Assembly (NCBI GenBank): GCA_963697915.1
Contig: OY969103.1
Coordinates: 744,001-808,000, forward strand
Length of the DNA stretch: 64,000 nucleotides
Direction of reading: 5' to 3'
Origin: VRUE01 sp963697915
GTDB lineage: Bacteria > Actinomycetota > Thermoleophilia > Solirubrobacterales > 70-9
In this document: piece after piece, positions 36,717 to 44,629 of the stretch
Position numbering within the stretch: the first letter of the stretch is position 1
How the letters are laid out: each line of letters opens with the position of its first letter
Program-made: the position numbers and the translations under genes
The notes under the pieces: generated by a model
Databases searched by the model: none
The model's input: the letters and a program-made list of their open reading frames with translations, nothing else
Told to the model about the DNA's origin: nothing

Positions 36717-38201
36717 ATGCGTTCGGGGGCGAGAAGCCTGCTCGTGCCACTTGCCTGGGTCGCCGCCGTCGCGACGCTCCTGCTGGCGGTCTTCCCGCGC
36801 GGCTTTCCCAACTACGACACGATCTACAGCCTGCTCTGGGGACGCGAACTGGGCGAAGGGCTCAGCCCCGACCGAGGGGCGACGCTGCCCCCCACCCCGC
36901 ACCCGCTGACCGAACTCTGGGGCCTTGTCGCCTCGCCGCTGGGCGACGGCGCGATCGACCTGACCATGGTCGTCGCCTACGTCGCGCTGGGGCTGGTCGG
37001 CTACCTCGTCTACCGGCTCGGCTCGCTCTGGTTCGACCGCCCGATCGGCGCCGTCGCCGCCCTGATCGTCCTCACCCGCGCCCCCTACCTCTCCAACGGC
37101 CTGCGCGCCTACATCGACATCCCTTACATAGTCCTGGTCCTCGCCGCCCTGGTCGTCGAGACCCGCCGCCCCCGCGCCGGCTGGCCCGTCTTAGCTCTCC
37201 TCGCTCTCGCCGGGCTGCTGCGCCCAGAGGCCTGGCTGTTCTCCATCGCCTACCTGGCCTACTGGGTGCTTGGGGGGACGAGAGGGGTCTCCCTCGAACG
37301 GGCGGATACTCAAAGTGCCGGTCTCATGAGACCGGCACTTGTCCGGGCGAGGGAGACCCCTCTCGTTCTCGTCACTCTCGCATTTGCCGGGCCGGTGCTG
37401 TGGGCGCTGTTCGACTGGATCACGGCCGGCAGCCCGACCTACTCCTTCACCGGCACCCGTGAGACGGTCGAAACCCTGGAACGGCAGACCGGGCCGGTCG
37501 ACCTCGTCCTCTACGGGCCGCGCCGGCTCGGCGAGGTCCTGCAGTGGCCGGGGATGGTCGGCGCCGCCGGCGGCATCGTCCTCGGCCTCATCACCATGCG
37601 GCGCCGCAGCACGATCGGGGTCGCCGCCGCGGCCCTCGCGCTCGCCGCCTTCGCCGTTCTCGCCACCGCCGGCCTGGCGATCATCCCCCGCTACACGATG
37701 CTCGCCGCGGCGATCCTCGCAGTCTTCGCCGCCCTCGCCCTGCTCGGCTGGCGCCTGCTCGAAGATGGCGACCCCTGGCGCCGCCCCTGGCAGGCCTTCG
37801 CCGCCCTCGTCGCCCTGATGTTCGCGATCTGGGCGCCCAACCAGTACGACCTCCTGCAGAAGGTCGACACCGATTTGACCAACCAGAGCGAGATCGAGGG
37901 CGACCTCGACGCGCTCGCCGACTCCGGCGCCTTCGAGCCGATCTGCCTGCCGATCTCGGTGCCCAACCACCGCGCGGTCCCCCGCCTCGCCTTCGACCTC
38001 GACCTGCGCCCCTCGCAGATCGTCAGCTCGGCCGAGGGGCGCCAGCCCCGCCGCGGCTACTTCCTCGACCCGGCCAGCCCCTTCGTCATCCACAACTTCA
38101 TCCTCGACCCCAACGACCCGGCCCGCTTCGAGGTTGACGTCCCGCCCGGCTTCCGTCCCGTCGCCCGCAACGAGTCCTGGGTCCTCTATCGCCGCTGCTA
38201 G
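36717..38201 (+). CDS. Polytopic membrane glycosyltransferase-like protein with intragenic palindrome
   Basis: 494 residues from ATG 36717 (GTG 36708 possible). About ten membrane helices and a C-terminal soluble region. FPNYDTIYSLLWGRELGEG in the first loop has the acidic pattern of GT-C polyprenyl-linked glycosyltransferases, weaker than in the GT39-like gene at 3361. The hydrophilic insert GGTRGVSLERADTQSAGLMR (about residues 187-210) is encoded by an 89-base nested palindrome (37278-37366) and lies between two helices. It is divergent from dnaX with only 36 bases between, so the dnaX promoter probably lies inside this gene. It ends in the same CTAG as the convergent gene. Confidence 0.8.
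   Translation: MRSGARSLLVPLAWVAAVATLLLAVFPRGFPNYDTIYSLLWGRELGEGLSPDRGATLPPTPHPLTELWGLVASPLGDGAIDLTMVVAYVALGLVGYLVYRLGSLWFDRPIGAVAALIVLTRAPYLSNGLRAYIDIPYIVLVLAALVVETRRPRAGWPVLALLALAGLLRPEAWLFSIAYLAYWVLGGTRGVSLERADTQSAGLMRPALVRARETPLVLVTLAFAGPVLWALFDWITAGSPTYSFTGTRETVETLERQTGPVDLVLYGPRRLGEVLQWPGMVGAAGGIVLGLITMRRRSTIGVAAAALALAAFAVLATAGLAIIPRYTMLAAAILAVFAALALLGWRLLEDGDPWRRPWQAFAALVALMFAIWAPNQYDLLQKVDTDLTNQSEIEGDLDALADSGAFEPICLPISVPNHRAVPRLAFDLDLRPSQIVSSAEGRQPRRGYFLDPASPFVIHNFILDPNDPARFEVDVPPGFRPVARNESWVLYRRC
37278..37366. repeat. 89-bp nested palindrome inside a coding sequence
   Basis: Outer arms 37278-37296 and 37348-37366 are a 19-bp perfect inverted repeat (ACGAGAGGGGTCTCCCTCG). Inside lies a 28-bp perfect palindrome, 37313-37340, centred on CATG (AAGTGCCGGTCTCATGAGAC and complement). 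The whole unit is read in frame in the membrane glycosyltransferase gene. Part of the arm, CGAGAGGGGTCTC, recurs at 39064-39076. Confidence 0.75.
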
Positions 38202-38998
38202 CTGCCGCGCTCGACCGCCTCGACCGCGGCGTGGGTCGCCGAGGCGAGATCGGGGTCGGCCAGCTCGACCGCCGGCGGCAACTCGACGTGGAGATCGCTG
38301 GAGGGATCGAGCTGGGCGCGCAGGCCGCTCGATCGCGAGCTGAGGACGTGGCCGCCGCGCGTGCGGTCGGCGCTGATGAAGTGGAGGTGGTAGCCGCCGA
38401 CCTCGATCCCCTCGGCGTACTCGGGGAAGCGGAAGCCCAGCATCGTGCCCTCGACGTCGTGCAGCTCGAAGACGTGCTGCTCGGCGACGACCTCGGTCAG
38501 CGGCCGGTAGGGCGGCTCCTGGCGCGGCACCGAGCGGGCGCGGACCAGCTCGAAGCGACCGTCGAGGCGGATCGCGCAGGAGACCGCCCCGTCCGGCGCC
38601 AGCTCGTCGATCGCGGCCAGCAGCTCCTCGTGGGAGAGCGGCCCGCCGAGGCGGCACTCGGCGGTCGGCTCGAAACGGGTGACGACCGCGAACGGGGTCC
38701 GCTCCCCGGGGTCGATCTCGTTGACCGCGCCCGCGACGTCGGCGCGGTAGAAGCGGCCGCCGAGGGCGATCATCTCGCCGTCGAGCCCGTTCAGCGTGCC
38801 GAGGCCGAGATCCCCCTGCTCGGCCAGCTCGGCGAAGCTGAGGTCGCCCTCGTAGGCGCCGTCGAGGAGGGCGGCGATCGTCGAGGCCTGAAAGAGCACG
38901 TGCGGCTCGCGCTCCGCGTGCAGTTCCTGCTCGCGCATCGTCTTCACGTGCAACGCTCTGATCCACCGCTCGTCCAACACGGCGGGGGAGTCTCGCAT
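38198..38998 (-). CDS. budA: Alpha-acetolactate decarboxylase
   Basis: 266 residues. Family landmarks: LFQASTIAALLDGAYEGDLS, GLGTLNGLDGEMIALGG, TPFAVVTRF, ARSVPRQEPPYRPL and the zinc-site end GYHLHFISADRTRGGHVLS. It converts acetolactate to acetoin, diverting pyruvate carbon and lowering acetolactate pressure. No acetolactate synthase lies nearby. The N-terminal ~30 residues before HVLFQAST could be shorter in truth; an internal ATG exists at about residue 21. Confidence 0.9.
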   Translation of the reverse strand: MRDSPAVLDERWIRALHVKTMREQELHAEREPHVLFQASTIAALLDGAYEGDLSFAELAEQGDLGLGTLNGLDGEMIALGGRFYRADVAGAVNEIDPGERTPFAVVTRFEPTAECRLGGPLSHEELLAAIDELAPDGAVSCAIRLDGRFELVRARSVPRQEPPYRPLTEVVAEQHVFELHDVEGTMLGFRFPEYAEGIEVGGYHLHFISADRTRGGHVLSSRSSGLRAQLDPSSDLHVELPPAVELADPDLASATHAAVEAVERGS

Positions 38999-39063
38999 CC
39001 CTGGGCGGCTCTATAGCCTGGAAGGCAAGCCTGCGAGCACCGACCAGCGATGAATCCTGGACG

Positions 39064-39076
39064 CGAGAGGGGTCTC
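39064..39076 (+). repeat. Short sequence shared with the 37278 palindrome arm
   Basis: CGAGAGGGGTCTC is identical to 13 bases of the 19-bp arm of the nested palindrome at 37278. It continues as TAGAGACG, giving the small palindrome GTCTCTAGAGAC just upstream of the ABC ATPase start codon at 39084. It may be a decayed copy. Confidence 0.4.
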
Positions 39077-39083
39077 TAGAGAC

Positions 39084-39974
39084 GTGGCAGCAATCGAACT
39101 ACGCGGCGTCGTCAAGCGCTTCGGCCCGATCACAGCCGTCGACGGCCTCGACCTCGACGTGCCCGAGGGCATCTGCCTCGGCCTGCTCGGCCCCAACGGG
39201 GCCGGTAAGTCGACGACGATGCGGCTGCTCACCGGGCAGGCCCTGCCCGACGCCGGCGAACTGCGCGCCCTCGGCCACGAGCTGCCCGGCGACGCCAAGG
39301 CGGCCCGCGCCCAAATGGGCGTCGTGCCGCAGCTCGACAACCTCGACGTCGACGTCACCGTCGAAGACAACCTCGCGATCTTCGCCCGCCTCTACCGAGT
39401 GCCCGACGTCGGCGCCGCGGTCGACCGCGCCCTCGACCTGGCGCGTCTGCGCGACCGTCGCCGCGACGCCGTCGACGAGCTCTCCGGCGGTATGCGCCGC
39501 CGCCTGCTGCTCGCCCGCGGCCTCGTCCACGAACCGCGGCTGATCCTGCTCGACGAGCCGACCGTCGGCCTCGACCCGCAGATCCGCACTGAGCTCTGGA
39601 CCCTGATCGACAACCTGCGCTCGCACGGCACGACGATCCTGATGTCGACTCACTACATCGAGGAGGCCGAGCGACTCGCCGACGAAGTGGCGGTGATGGC
39701 CAACGGCAAGATCATCAGCCGCGGCCACCCGAGCGAGCTGATCGCCGAGCACGCCGGCCGCCAGACCGCCGAGGTCTACGCGCCGCCCGAGCGCCTCGCC
39801 GAGGTCCGCCTCGCCGCCGAGGCGACCGGCCTGCGGGTGCGCCCGGCCGGCCCGGCGATCGCGATCGTCGGCTCCGAGAGGGCCGAGAACGGCGCCGTCC
39901 CTGACGACGCGGTGATCCGCGCCGCCTCACTCGAGGACGTCTTCGTCCTGCTCACGGGAGAGGAGGCGGAGTGA
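39084..39974 (+). CDS. ABC transporter ATP-binding protein (DrrA/NodI-like)
   Basis: 296 residues, GTG start. Walker A GPNGAGKST, signature LSGGMRRRLLLARGL, Walker B LILLDEPTVGLD and the H-loop STHYIEEAERL are present. The C-terminal ~80 residues are the accessory domain found in multidrug and polysaccharide exporters. It powers the permease encoded next, whose GTG overlaps its TGA (GTGA). Confidence 0.95.
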   Translation: MAAIELRGVVKRFGPITAVDGLDLDVPEGICLGLLGPNGAGKSTTMRLLTGQALPDAGELRALGHELPGDAKAARAQMGVVPQLDNLDVDVTVEDNLAIFARLYRVPDVGAAVDRALDLARLRDRRRDAVDELSGGMRRRLLLARGLVHEPRLILLDEPTVGLDPQIRTELWTLIDNLRSHGTTILMSTHYIEEAERLADEVAVMANGKIISRGHPSELIAEHAGRQTAEVYAPPERLAEVRLAAEATGLRVRPAGPAIAIVGSERAENGAVPDDAVIRAASLEDVFVLLTGEEAE

Positions 39975-40759
39975 GCAACGGCGGCGCCAGCCTGCGGCGG
40001 CTCGAACCGGCGGCGATCGCCGGGGTGATGAGCCGCGAACTGGCCAACTTCCGCACCTACTGGAAGGGCACCACCTTCTCCAGCGTGCTCGAACCGATCG
40101 TCTACCTGCTCGCCTTCGGCCTCGGGCTCAGCGCGACCCTGATCGACGAAGTCGGCGGCGTCCCCTATGTCGAGTACGTCGGCACCGGCATGGTCGCGAC
40201 CGCGGTGATCTTCTCCAGCGCCCTGCCGGCGATGTTCGGCACCTTCGTCAAGCACCGCTTCCAGAACACCTACGACGCGATCCTCGCCGCGCCGGTCGAC
40301 GTCGAGGAGCTGGTCAGCGCCGAGATGCTCTGGATCGGGCTGCGCGCCAGCGTCTACGGCTGCGTGCCGCTGCTGGTCACGATCTTCTTCGGGCTGAATC
40401 CGGCGGCCGGGATGCTGCTGGTGCCGATCTTCTGCCTCTTCACCGCGCTCGGCTTCGCCGGCTTCGGCATCGCGATGGCGGCGACCGTCGCCAAGATCGA
40501 CCAGTTCAACTACGTGACGGCGCTCTTCGTCACGCCCCTCTTCCTCGTCTCCGGCGCCTTCTTCCCGATCTCCGACCTGCCCGAGGGCATCCAGGTCGTC
40601 GCCCAGCTCAATCCCCTGCACCAGCTGGTCGAACTCGTCCGCGGCGCCTCTTTCGGCTTCGAGGCGATCGACCTGGTCCGCTTCGCCGGCCTGGTCGGCT
40701 TCGCCCTGGTCATGTGGCGGATCGCCGTCCACCGCATGGAGAAGCGCCTGATCGACTGA
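39971..40759 (+). CDS. ABC-2 type transporter permease (DrrB/NodJ-like)
   Basis: 262 residues with six membrane helices. The block MVATAVIFSSALPAMFGTF and FVKHRFQNTYDAILAAPVD is typical of ABC-2 permeases, as is the end LVSGAFFPISDLPEGIQVVA. With the preceding ATPase it forms an exporter of a lipid, drug or glycan. It ends on the bidirectional terminator shared with the SRP RNA gene. Confidence 0.93.
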   Translation: MSNGGASLRRLEPAAIAGVMSRELANFRTYWKGTTFSSVLEPIVYLLAFGLGLSATLIDEVGGVPYVEYVGTGMVATAVIFSSALPAMFGTFVKHRFQNTYDAILAAPVDVEELVSAEMLWIGLRASVYGCVPLLVTIFFGLNPAAGMLLVPIFCLFTALGFAGFGIAMAATVAKIDQFNYVTALFVTPLFLVSGAFFPISDLPEGIQVVAQLNPLHQLVELVRGASFGFEAIDLVRFAGLVGFALVMWRIAVHRMEKRLID

Positions 40760-40799
40760 TCGCAGGATTGTCGGGCCTGGGACCCCACAATCCTGCGAT
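40759..40799. terminator. Bidirectional terminator hairpin between ABC operon and SRP RNA
   Basis: ATCGCAGGATTGT and ACAATCCTGCGAT form a 13-bp perfect stem around a loop that can pair further (GGGCC with its complement). It begins at the permease stop (+) and ends 9 bases after the SRP RNA 3' end (-). T-richness is modest. Confidence 0.75.
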
Positions 40800-40808
40800 T
40801 GAAGATAT

Positions 40809-41080
40809 GGACCGTGCGTCCCGCCTTCGAAGCGAAGTCACCGGGCGTGTCCGTCGCGTTTGGCTCGAGCCGGGCTCACCTGCGGCACCCGCGGCATCCG
40901 CTTAAGGCTGCTTCCTTCCGGACCTGACCTGATTCACGTGCCCACGTCGCGCAGGACCCGGCCGTCAACGCCGCCCGCGGCGCACTGACCCCGACGGCCA
41001 GCCCCTAGGAACGGGTTTCGGCCCCGCTAGAGCGGATTGCGGGTTACAGGGCACCGCTGATTCCCCGCCTAGCACGGTCC
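40809..41080 (-). ncRNA. ffs: Signal recognition particle RNA, large Alu-containing (Bacillus-type)
   Basis: 272 nt. The S-domain core GTCAGGTCCGGAAGGAAGCA lies at about 40909-40928 (minus strand), with the two asymmetric loops of helix 8. The 5' region CCGTGCTAGGCGGGGA, AGCGGTGCCCTGTA and CCGCAATCCGCTCTAGCGGG matches the Alu domain of Bacillus and Clostridium SRP RNA. The ends GGACCGTGC (41080-41072) and GCACGGTCC (40817-40809) pair to close the molecule. It scaffolds Ffh for co-translational membrane targeting. Most actinobacteria encode a ~100-nt small form, so the large type is notable. A -10-like TAGGAT lies at 41087-41092. Confidence 0.93.
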
Positions 41081-41103
41081 ACCATCGATCCTACCCGTCC
41101 CAG

Positions 41104-41152
41104 ACGTGCCGGTGCTCCGGGGTCCATACTGGCCCCCGGAGCACCGGCACGT
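41104..41152. repeat. 19-bp perfect inverted repeat between SRP RNA and antiporter genes
   Basis: ACGTGCCGGTGCTCCGGGG (41104-41122) and its exact complement (41134-41152) enclose TCCATACTGGC; the stem can extend inward with one mismatch. It ends 17 bases before the antiporter start and 24 bases before the SRP RNA 5' end. It shares GTGCCGGT with the palindrome at 37313. Confidence 0.65.
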
Positions 41153-41169
41153 CCACATAGGATCGCGCG

Positions 41170-42366
41170 ATGATCGAGGTCGACGCCCAGTCGTTCTTCG
41201 TGATCGTCGTCGTCGCGGCTCTGGCGGCGGTCACGGTCGCCGCCCTACCCGCCCGCCTCGCACCGCCGGTCGTGGTGGTCGAGCTGCTGTTCGGGATCCT
41301 CGCCGGCCCCGAAGTCTTCGGCCTCGCCAAGTCCGACGACTTCATCGCCTTCTTCTCCAACCTCGGCCTCGGGATGCTCTTCTTCTTCGCCGGCTACGAG
41401 ATCGACTTCGAGCGGATCAAGGGCCTGCCGCTGAAGCTCGGCGCACTTGGCTGGCTGCTCTCGATCGCGCTCGCCTACGGGATCGGCGGGGCGCTGGCGG
41501 CGGCCGGGGTGGTCGTCTCCTTCCTCTTCACCGGCTCGGCGATGGCAACGACGGCGATCGGCACGCTGATCCCGATCCTGCGCGACAGCGGCGCGCTGAA
41601 GACCCGCTTCGGCACCTTCCTGCTGGCCGCCGGCGCGATCGGCGAGTTCGGCCCGATCCTGCTGGTCACGCTCGTGCTCTCGACCAAACAACCCCTGCAC
41701 GAGGCGGCGATCCTGATCGCCTTCGTCGTCCTGGCCCTGGTCCTGGCGATGACCTCGGTGCGCCTCGCCTGGCGCGGCTGGCCGGCGCTCGAGCGCACCT
41801 TCGAGGCGAGCAGCCAGCTCGCCGTGCGGATCACCGTCGTGCTCGTCTTCGGCCTCGTCCTGCTCGCCAACGAGCTCGGGCTCGACGTCCTGCTCGGCGG
41901 TTTCGTCGCCGGGATGATCGTGCGGCTGGCGCTGAAGGGGCGCGAGCTGGCCGTCTTCGAGTCGAAGCTGACCGCGGTCGGCTTCGGCTTCTTCATCCCC
42001 TTCTTCTTCATCACCAGCGGGATCGAGTTCGACCTCGCCGCGCTCGGCTCGGTCGAAGCCCTGCTCAAGCTGGTGATGTTCTTCGGCCTCTTCCTGGTCG
42101 TGCGCGGGACGCCGGCGCTGCTGCTCTACCGAGGCGCGCTGGCGGCGCGCGAGCGCGCCTCCCTCGCCTTCTTCTCGGCGACCGAGCTGCCGCTGGTCGT
42201 CGCGATCACGACCCTGGCGGTCGAAGGGGGCCACATGAAGACCTCGACCGCGGCCGGACTGGTCGGCGCGGCGATGCTCTCCACCCTGATCTTCCCCTTC
42301 GCCGGCCTCGCCCTCCAGCGCCGCGCGGCCGCGGAGGGCGAAACCGGCCCGCCCTTGGGGCGTTAA
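41170..42366 (+). CDS. CPA2-family cation:proton antiporter
   Basis: 398 residues with about 12 helices and no C-terminal RCK domain. VVVVELLFGILAGPEVFGLA, GLGMLFFFAGYEIDFE and the SDG-like FFFITSGIEFDLAAL motif are typical of KefB/NapA-type Na+ or K+/H+ antiporters. It exchanges monovalent cation for protons across the membrane. The TAA overlaps the convergent gene's stop in a TTAA palindrome. The hairpin at 41104 lies in its leader. Confidence 0.92.
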   Translation: MIEVDAQSFFVIVVVAALAAVTVAALPARLAPPVVVVELLFGILAGPEVFGLAKSDDFIAFFSNLGLGMLFFFAGYEIDFERIKGLPLKLGALGWLLSIALAYGIGGALAAAGVVVSFLFTGSAMATTAIGTLIPILRDSGALKTRFGTFLLAAGAIGEFGPILLVTLVLSTKQPLHEAAILIAFVVLALVLAMTSVRLAWRGWPALERTFEASSQLAVRITVVLVFGLVLLANELGLDVLLGGFVAGMIVRLALKGRELAVFESKLTAVGFGFFIPFFFITSGIEFDLAALGSVEALLKLVMFFGLFLVVRGTPALLLYRGALAARERASLAFFSATELPLVVAITTLAVEGGHMKTSTAAGLVGAAMLSTLIFPFAGLALQRRAAAEGETGPPLGR

Positions 42367-43427
42367 CGCCGGATCAGAACCCGGCTCTTCTGGACCGTGG
42401 CGCGCGCTTTGCCGGAGCGCACCTTCTCACGCACCAGCAGCCGCCTGCGCTTCTTGACCCTGTCGAGCTGCTTGGGCCGGACCCGCAGGGCGACCTGGCG
42501 GCCCCTGCCCTTGCCGACCTTGACGGTGCGCTTCGCCGTCGCCGGCTTGCGCCGGCTCAGCAGGCCCTGCGCGGTGATACTGCAGGCGCGGCCGACCTTC
42601 GCCGGACAGCTCACCTTGACGAACAGGCGATTGCCCCTGAGCACGGCCGACCCAGCCGGTTGCGAACGGAAGAGGGCGAGCAGTCGTGAGCTGTCGACGT
42701 TGCTGCTTGTGCCGGTCCGGCTGCTCGAACGGGAGTCGTCACCACCGGGGCCGCCGGGGCCGTTGGGATTGGCGGGGCCGTCGGTACCGGCGCCTTCGGT
42801 GAGGCGTACGTTGTCGAAGCGGAGGCTGCCGCCGCCGCTGAGCAACGCCACTTTCGCCGTAGAGGCCACCTCGGTGACGACCCGGATCGCGTACGTGTGC
42901 CCCGCCTTGACGTTGACCACGGCGTCTTTGCCGGCGAAGGACTCGGCCCCCTCGCCGAGCGTCTCCTCGAGAACGATCGCTTCACCACCAGCACTCCTGT
43001 CCACCAGTGAGACCGAGTAGTCGCCGGCCGGTTCCAGGGCGAGAAGCCCTTCGGGATCGAACTGGCGATCCAGGTGCAGCGTCGCCGACCCGCCTTTGGC
43101 GACCGCGAAGTCGGGTGACTCGAAGACGGCGCTCGCTTTGAACCCGGTCAGCAGGTTGACCACCACGCTCACGTTGAGAGCGAGCGAGCCGGGCGGGTTG
43201 CCCTGGTCGGGCGCGTATCCGCCGCTGGCGCTGCACAGCAGGCCGATCTCGACCGTACCGAGCAACTCGCATTTCTCTTCCTGGACCCCCCAACCCTGGG
43301 CGCCACCGGTGAACGTTCCCTGACCCGCCGGGTGGACCGCGCCCGGCGCCGCCGCCGTGAACAGCCATAGCGAGGCGAGCAGCACCCCAGTCGACACCCA
43401 TACTCCCTGCGCTCTTGCGGATCGCAT
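42363..43427 (-). CDS. Secreted protein with jelly-roll-like domain and Lys/Arg-rich C-terminus
   Basis: 354 residues with a signal peptide (VSTGVLLASLWLFTAAAPGA). The middle region (about residues 50-215; SLALNVSVVVNLLTGFKASA, then SGGGSLRFDNVRL) reads like a beta-sandwich carbohydrate-binding type domain with a Ca-site style VRLTEG end. A Gly/Pro/Ser linker precedes a C-terminal basic beta domain (LFVKVSCPAKVGRACSITAQ onward) related to the one in the propeller protein at 8829. Probably cell-wall or matrix associated; ligand unknown. Confidence 0.85.
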   Translation of the reverse strand: MRSARAQGVWVSTGVLLASLWLFTAAAPGAVHPAGQGTFTGGAQGWGVQEEKCELLGTVEIGLLCSASGGYAPDQGNPPGSLALNVSVVVNLLTGFKASAVFESPDFAVAKGGSATLHLDRQFDPEGLLALEPAGDYSVSLVDRSAGGEAIVLEETLGEGAESFAGKDAVVNVKAGHTYAIRVVTEVASTAKVALLSGGGSLRFDNVRLTEGAGTDGPANPNGPGGPGGDDSRSSSRTGTSSNVDSSRLLALFRSQPAGSAVLRGNRLFVKVSCPAKVGRACSITAQGLLSRRKPATAKRTVKVGKGRGRQVALRVRPKQLDRVKKRRRLLVREKVRSGKARATVQKSRVLIRR

Positions 43428-43616
43428 CTTTCGACTCCTCTTGAGTTGGTTGGTTGCTGCACTGCGAATCTCGCTGCGAGTGTTTCTGGCCTACTTAAAA
43501 ATGTCTATAGACGCCACCGAATTTTGGACAGATGTTCTGATCCACCTGCGGACAAGGACCGGCTCCCGCGCCCTCCGCCTTCAGCCCAGGCGCGTAGTAT
43601 CCGAGCCCCACCCCAG

Positions 43617-43688
43617 GGGCGCGTAGCTCAGTGGGAGAGCGCTCGCCTCACACGCGAGAGGTCGCTGGTTCGAACCCAGCCGCGCCCA
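43617..43688 (+). tRNA. tRNA-Val (anticodon CAC)
   Basis: 72 nt cloverleaf. Acceptor GGGCGCG (43617-43623) pairs with CGCGCCC (43681-43687), discriminator A. The D arm contains GCTCAGTGGGAGAGC, the anticodon stem CTCGC/GCGAG holds loop CTCACAC (anticodon CAC), and the T arm GCTGGTTCGAACCCAGC is canonical. CCA is not encoded. Confidence 0.97.
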
Positions 43689-43710
43689 TCCAGTCCTGCT
43701 CGACCCCAGC

Positions 43711-44493
43711 TCAGCGATCGGTGGGAATCGCTGCCTCGCCTTCCTGTTTGATCAGAACGTCGAGGACGTCGTCGGGCAGCCAGACCCGGTGCGGGTAATC
43801 GGTGCCCCACGAGTTGAGGACCGGCACAGCCCCGAGCTTGTCCGCCTGCTCGTTGCCGAGCACAGCGTGGATCTCGTCGACCGACTGGGCCCAACGGAAG
43901 GCTGTGATCCCCGCTTCCAGATCCGGCTGATAGCCGGCGCGCCCGGTGTAGTCGTCGTCGGCGTGGTCCTCGCTCCAGAGCACGTGTCCGAGCGCGGCGA
44001 GCACCTCACCGCCGGCACGAACCGAGGTGCCGTTGTTGTCGCCGGGGTTGGTTTCGTCCCACTGGTCGCGCTCCTTGCCGCGATCCCAGAGCCACCTGGC
44101 CGTGTACACCGGTTCCCGGTTGAGGATCGACATGCACCGCGACCAGCCGAAGCCGACACAGGCACCTTCCGAACCCTGGTCGTAGAAGGCGTGCCACTCG
44201 TCGCGATCGCTCAGCCCATCACCGGGCTCGAGGCAGACGCAGTGGCCGGCGCGGATCCGGGTCAGCGAGCTGGCGCCGCCGGGCGCGATGAAGTACTCGC
44301 CCGAACCGCCATCCTGGGTGGGGGCATCCATCTCGACATACCAGTTGACGCCGATCACCACTGGCACCTGCGTCGGGCGCTCTTCCACCGGCAAAGCCGC
44401 CAGCGGGTACGTCTCGACGTGGCGCCAGTCGTCGGGGATGAAGCGTCCGAGCCGCGGGTCGTCAGGGTCACGATCGATGGGTCGGTAGCGCAA
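43711..44493 (-). CDS. Papain-like (C1A) cysteine protease domain protein
   Basis: 260 residues. The catalytic Cys stretch DQGSEGACVGFGWSRCM resembles the QGxCGSC region of papain-like enzymes, and the late NSWGTDYPHRVWLPDD is the Asn-containing NSWG motif. The catalytic His is probably in DEIHAVLGN. No signal peptide is seen. Similar C1-like domains occur in phage and plasmid genes. The gene sits 23 bases from the tRNA-Val 3' end and has an AT-richer upstream flank (44515-44585), both consistent with insertion at the tRNA, but no integrase is present. Confidence 0.8.
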   Translation of the reverse strand: MRYRPIDRDPDDPRLGRFIPDDWRHVETYPLAALPVEERPTQVPVVIGVNWYVEMDAPTQDGGSGEYFIAPGGASSLTRIRAGHCVCLEPGDGLSDRDEWHAFYDQGSEGACVGFGWSRCMSILNREPVYTARWLWDRGKERDQWDETNPGDNNGTSVRAGGEVLAALGHVLWSEDHADDDYTGRAGYQPDLEAGITAFRWAQSVDEIHAVLGNEQADKLGAVPVLNSWGTDYPHRVWLPDDVLDVLIKQEGEAAIPTDR

Positions 44494-44629
44494 CGCGAGC
44501 CTCCTCCTGGATAGCTTGACCTTGGTTGGTCGACAATAGTCGGCAGTTCTCTCAAATTCAAAGAAACCTGCTTAATAAACAGCAGGTCACCTTGGGCCCG
44601 GACCTGGCCGAGCCGGATTAGGCCGACGC

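Noticed and set aside
35793..38201. 802-residue plus-strand ORF joining dnaX antisense with the glycosyltransferase
   Set aside because: The upstream part is antisense to dnaX. The real start is ATG 36717 or GTG 36708.
40963..41080. tmRNA or separate RNA upstream of the SRP core
   Set aside because: The sequence ATTCCCCGCC...GGTCCACCA looked tRNA-like on the plus strand, but on the minus strand it matches the SRP Alu domain and pairs with the 3' end.
43440..43616. Attachment site for an integrated element at tRNA-Val
   Set aside because: No duplicate of the tRNA 3' end and no integrase were found nearby.
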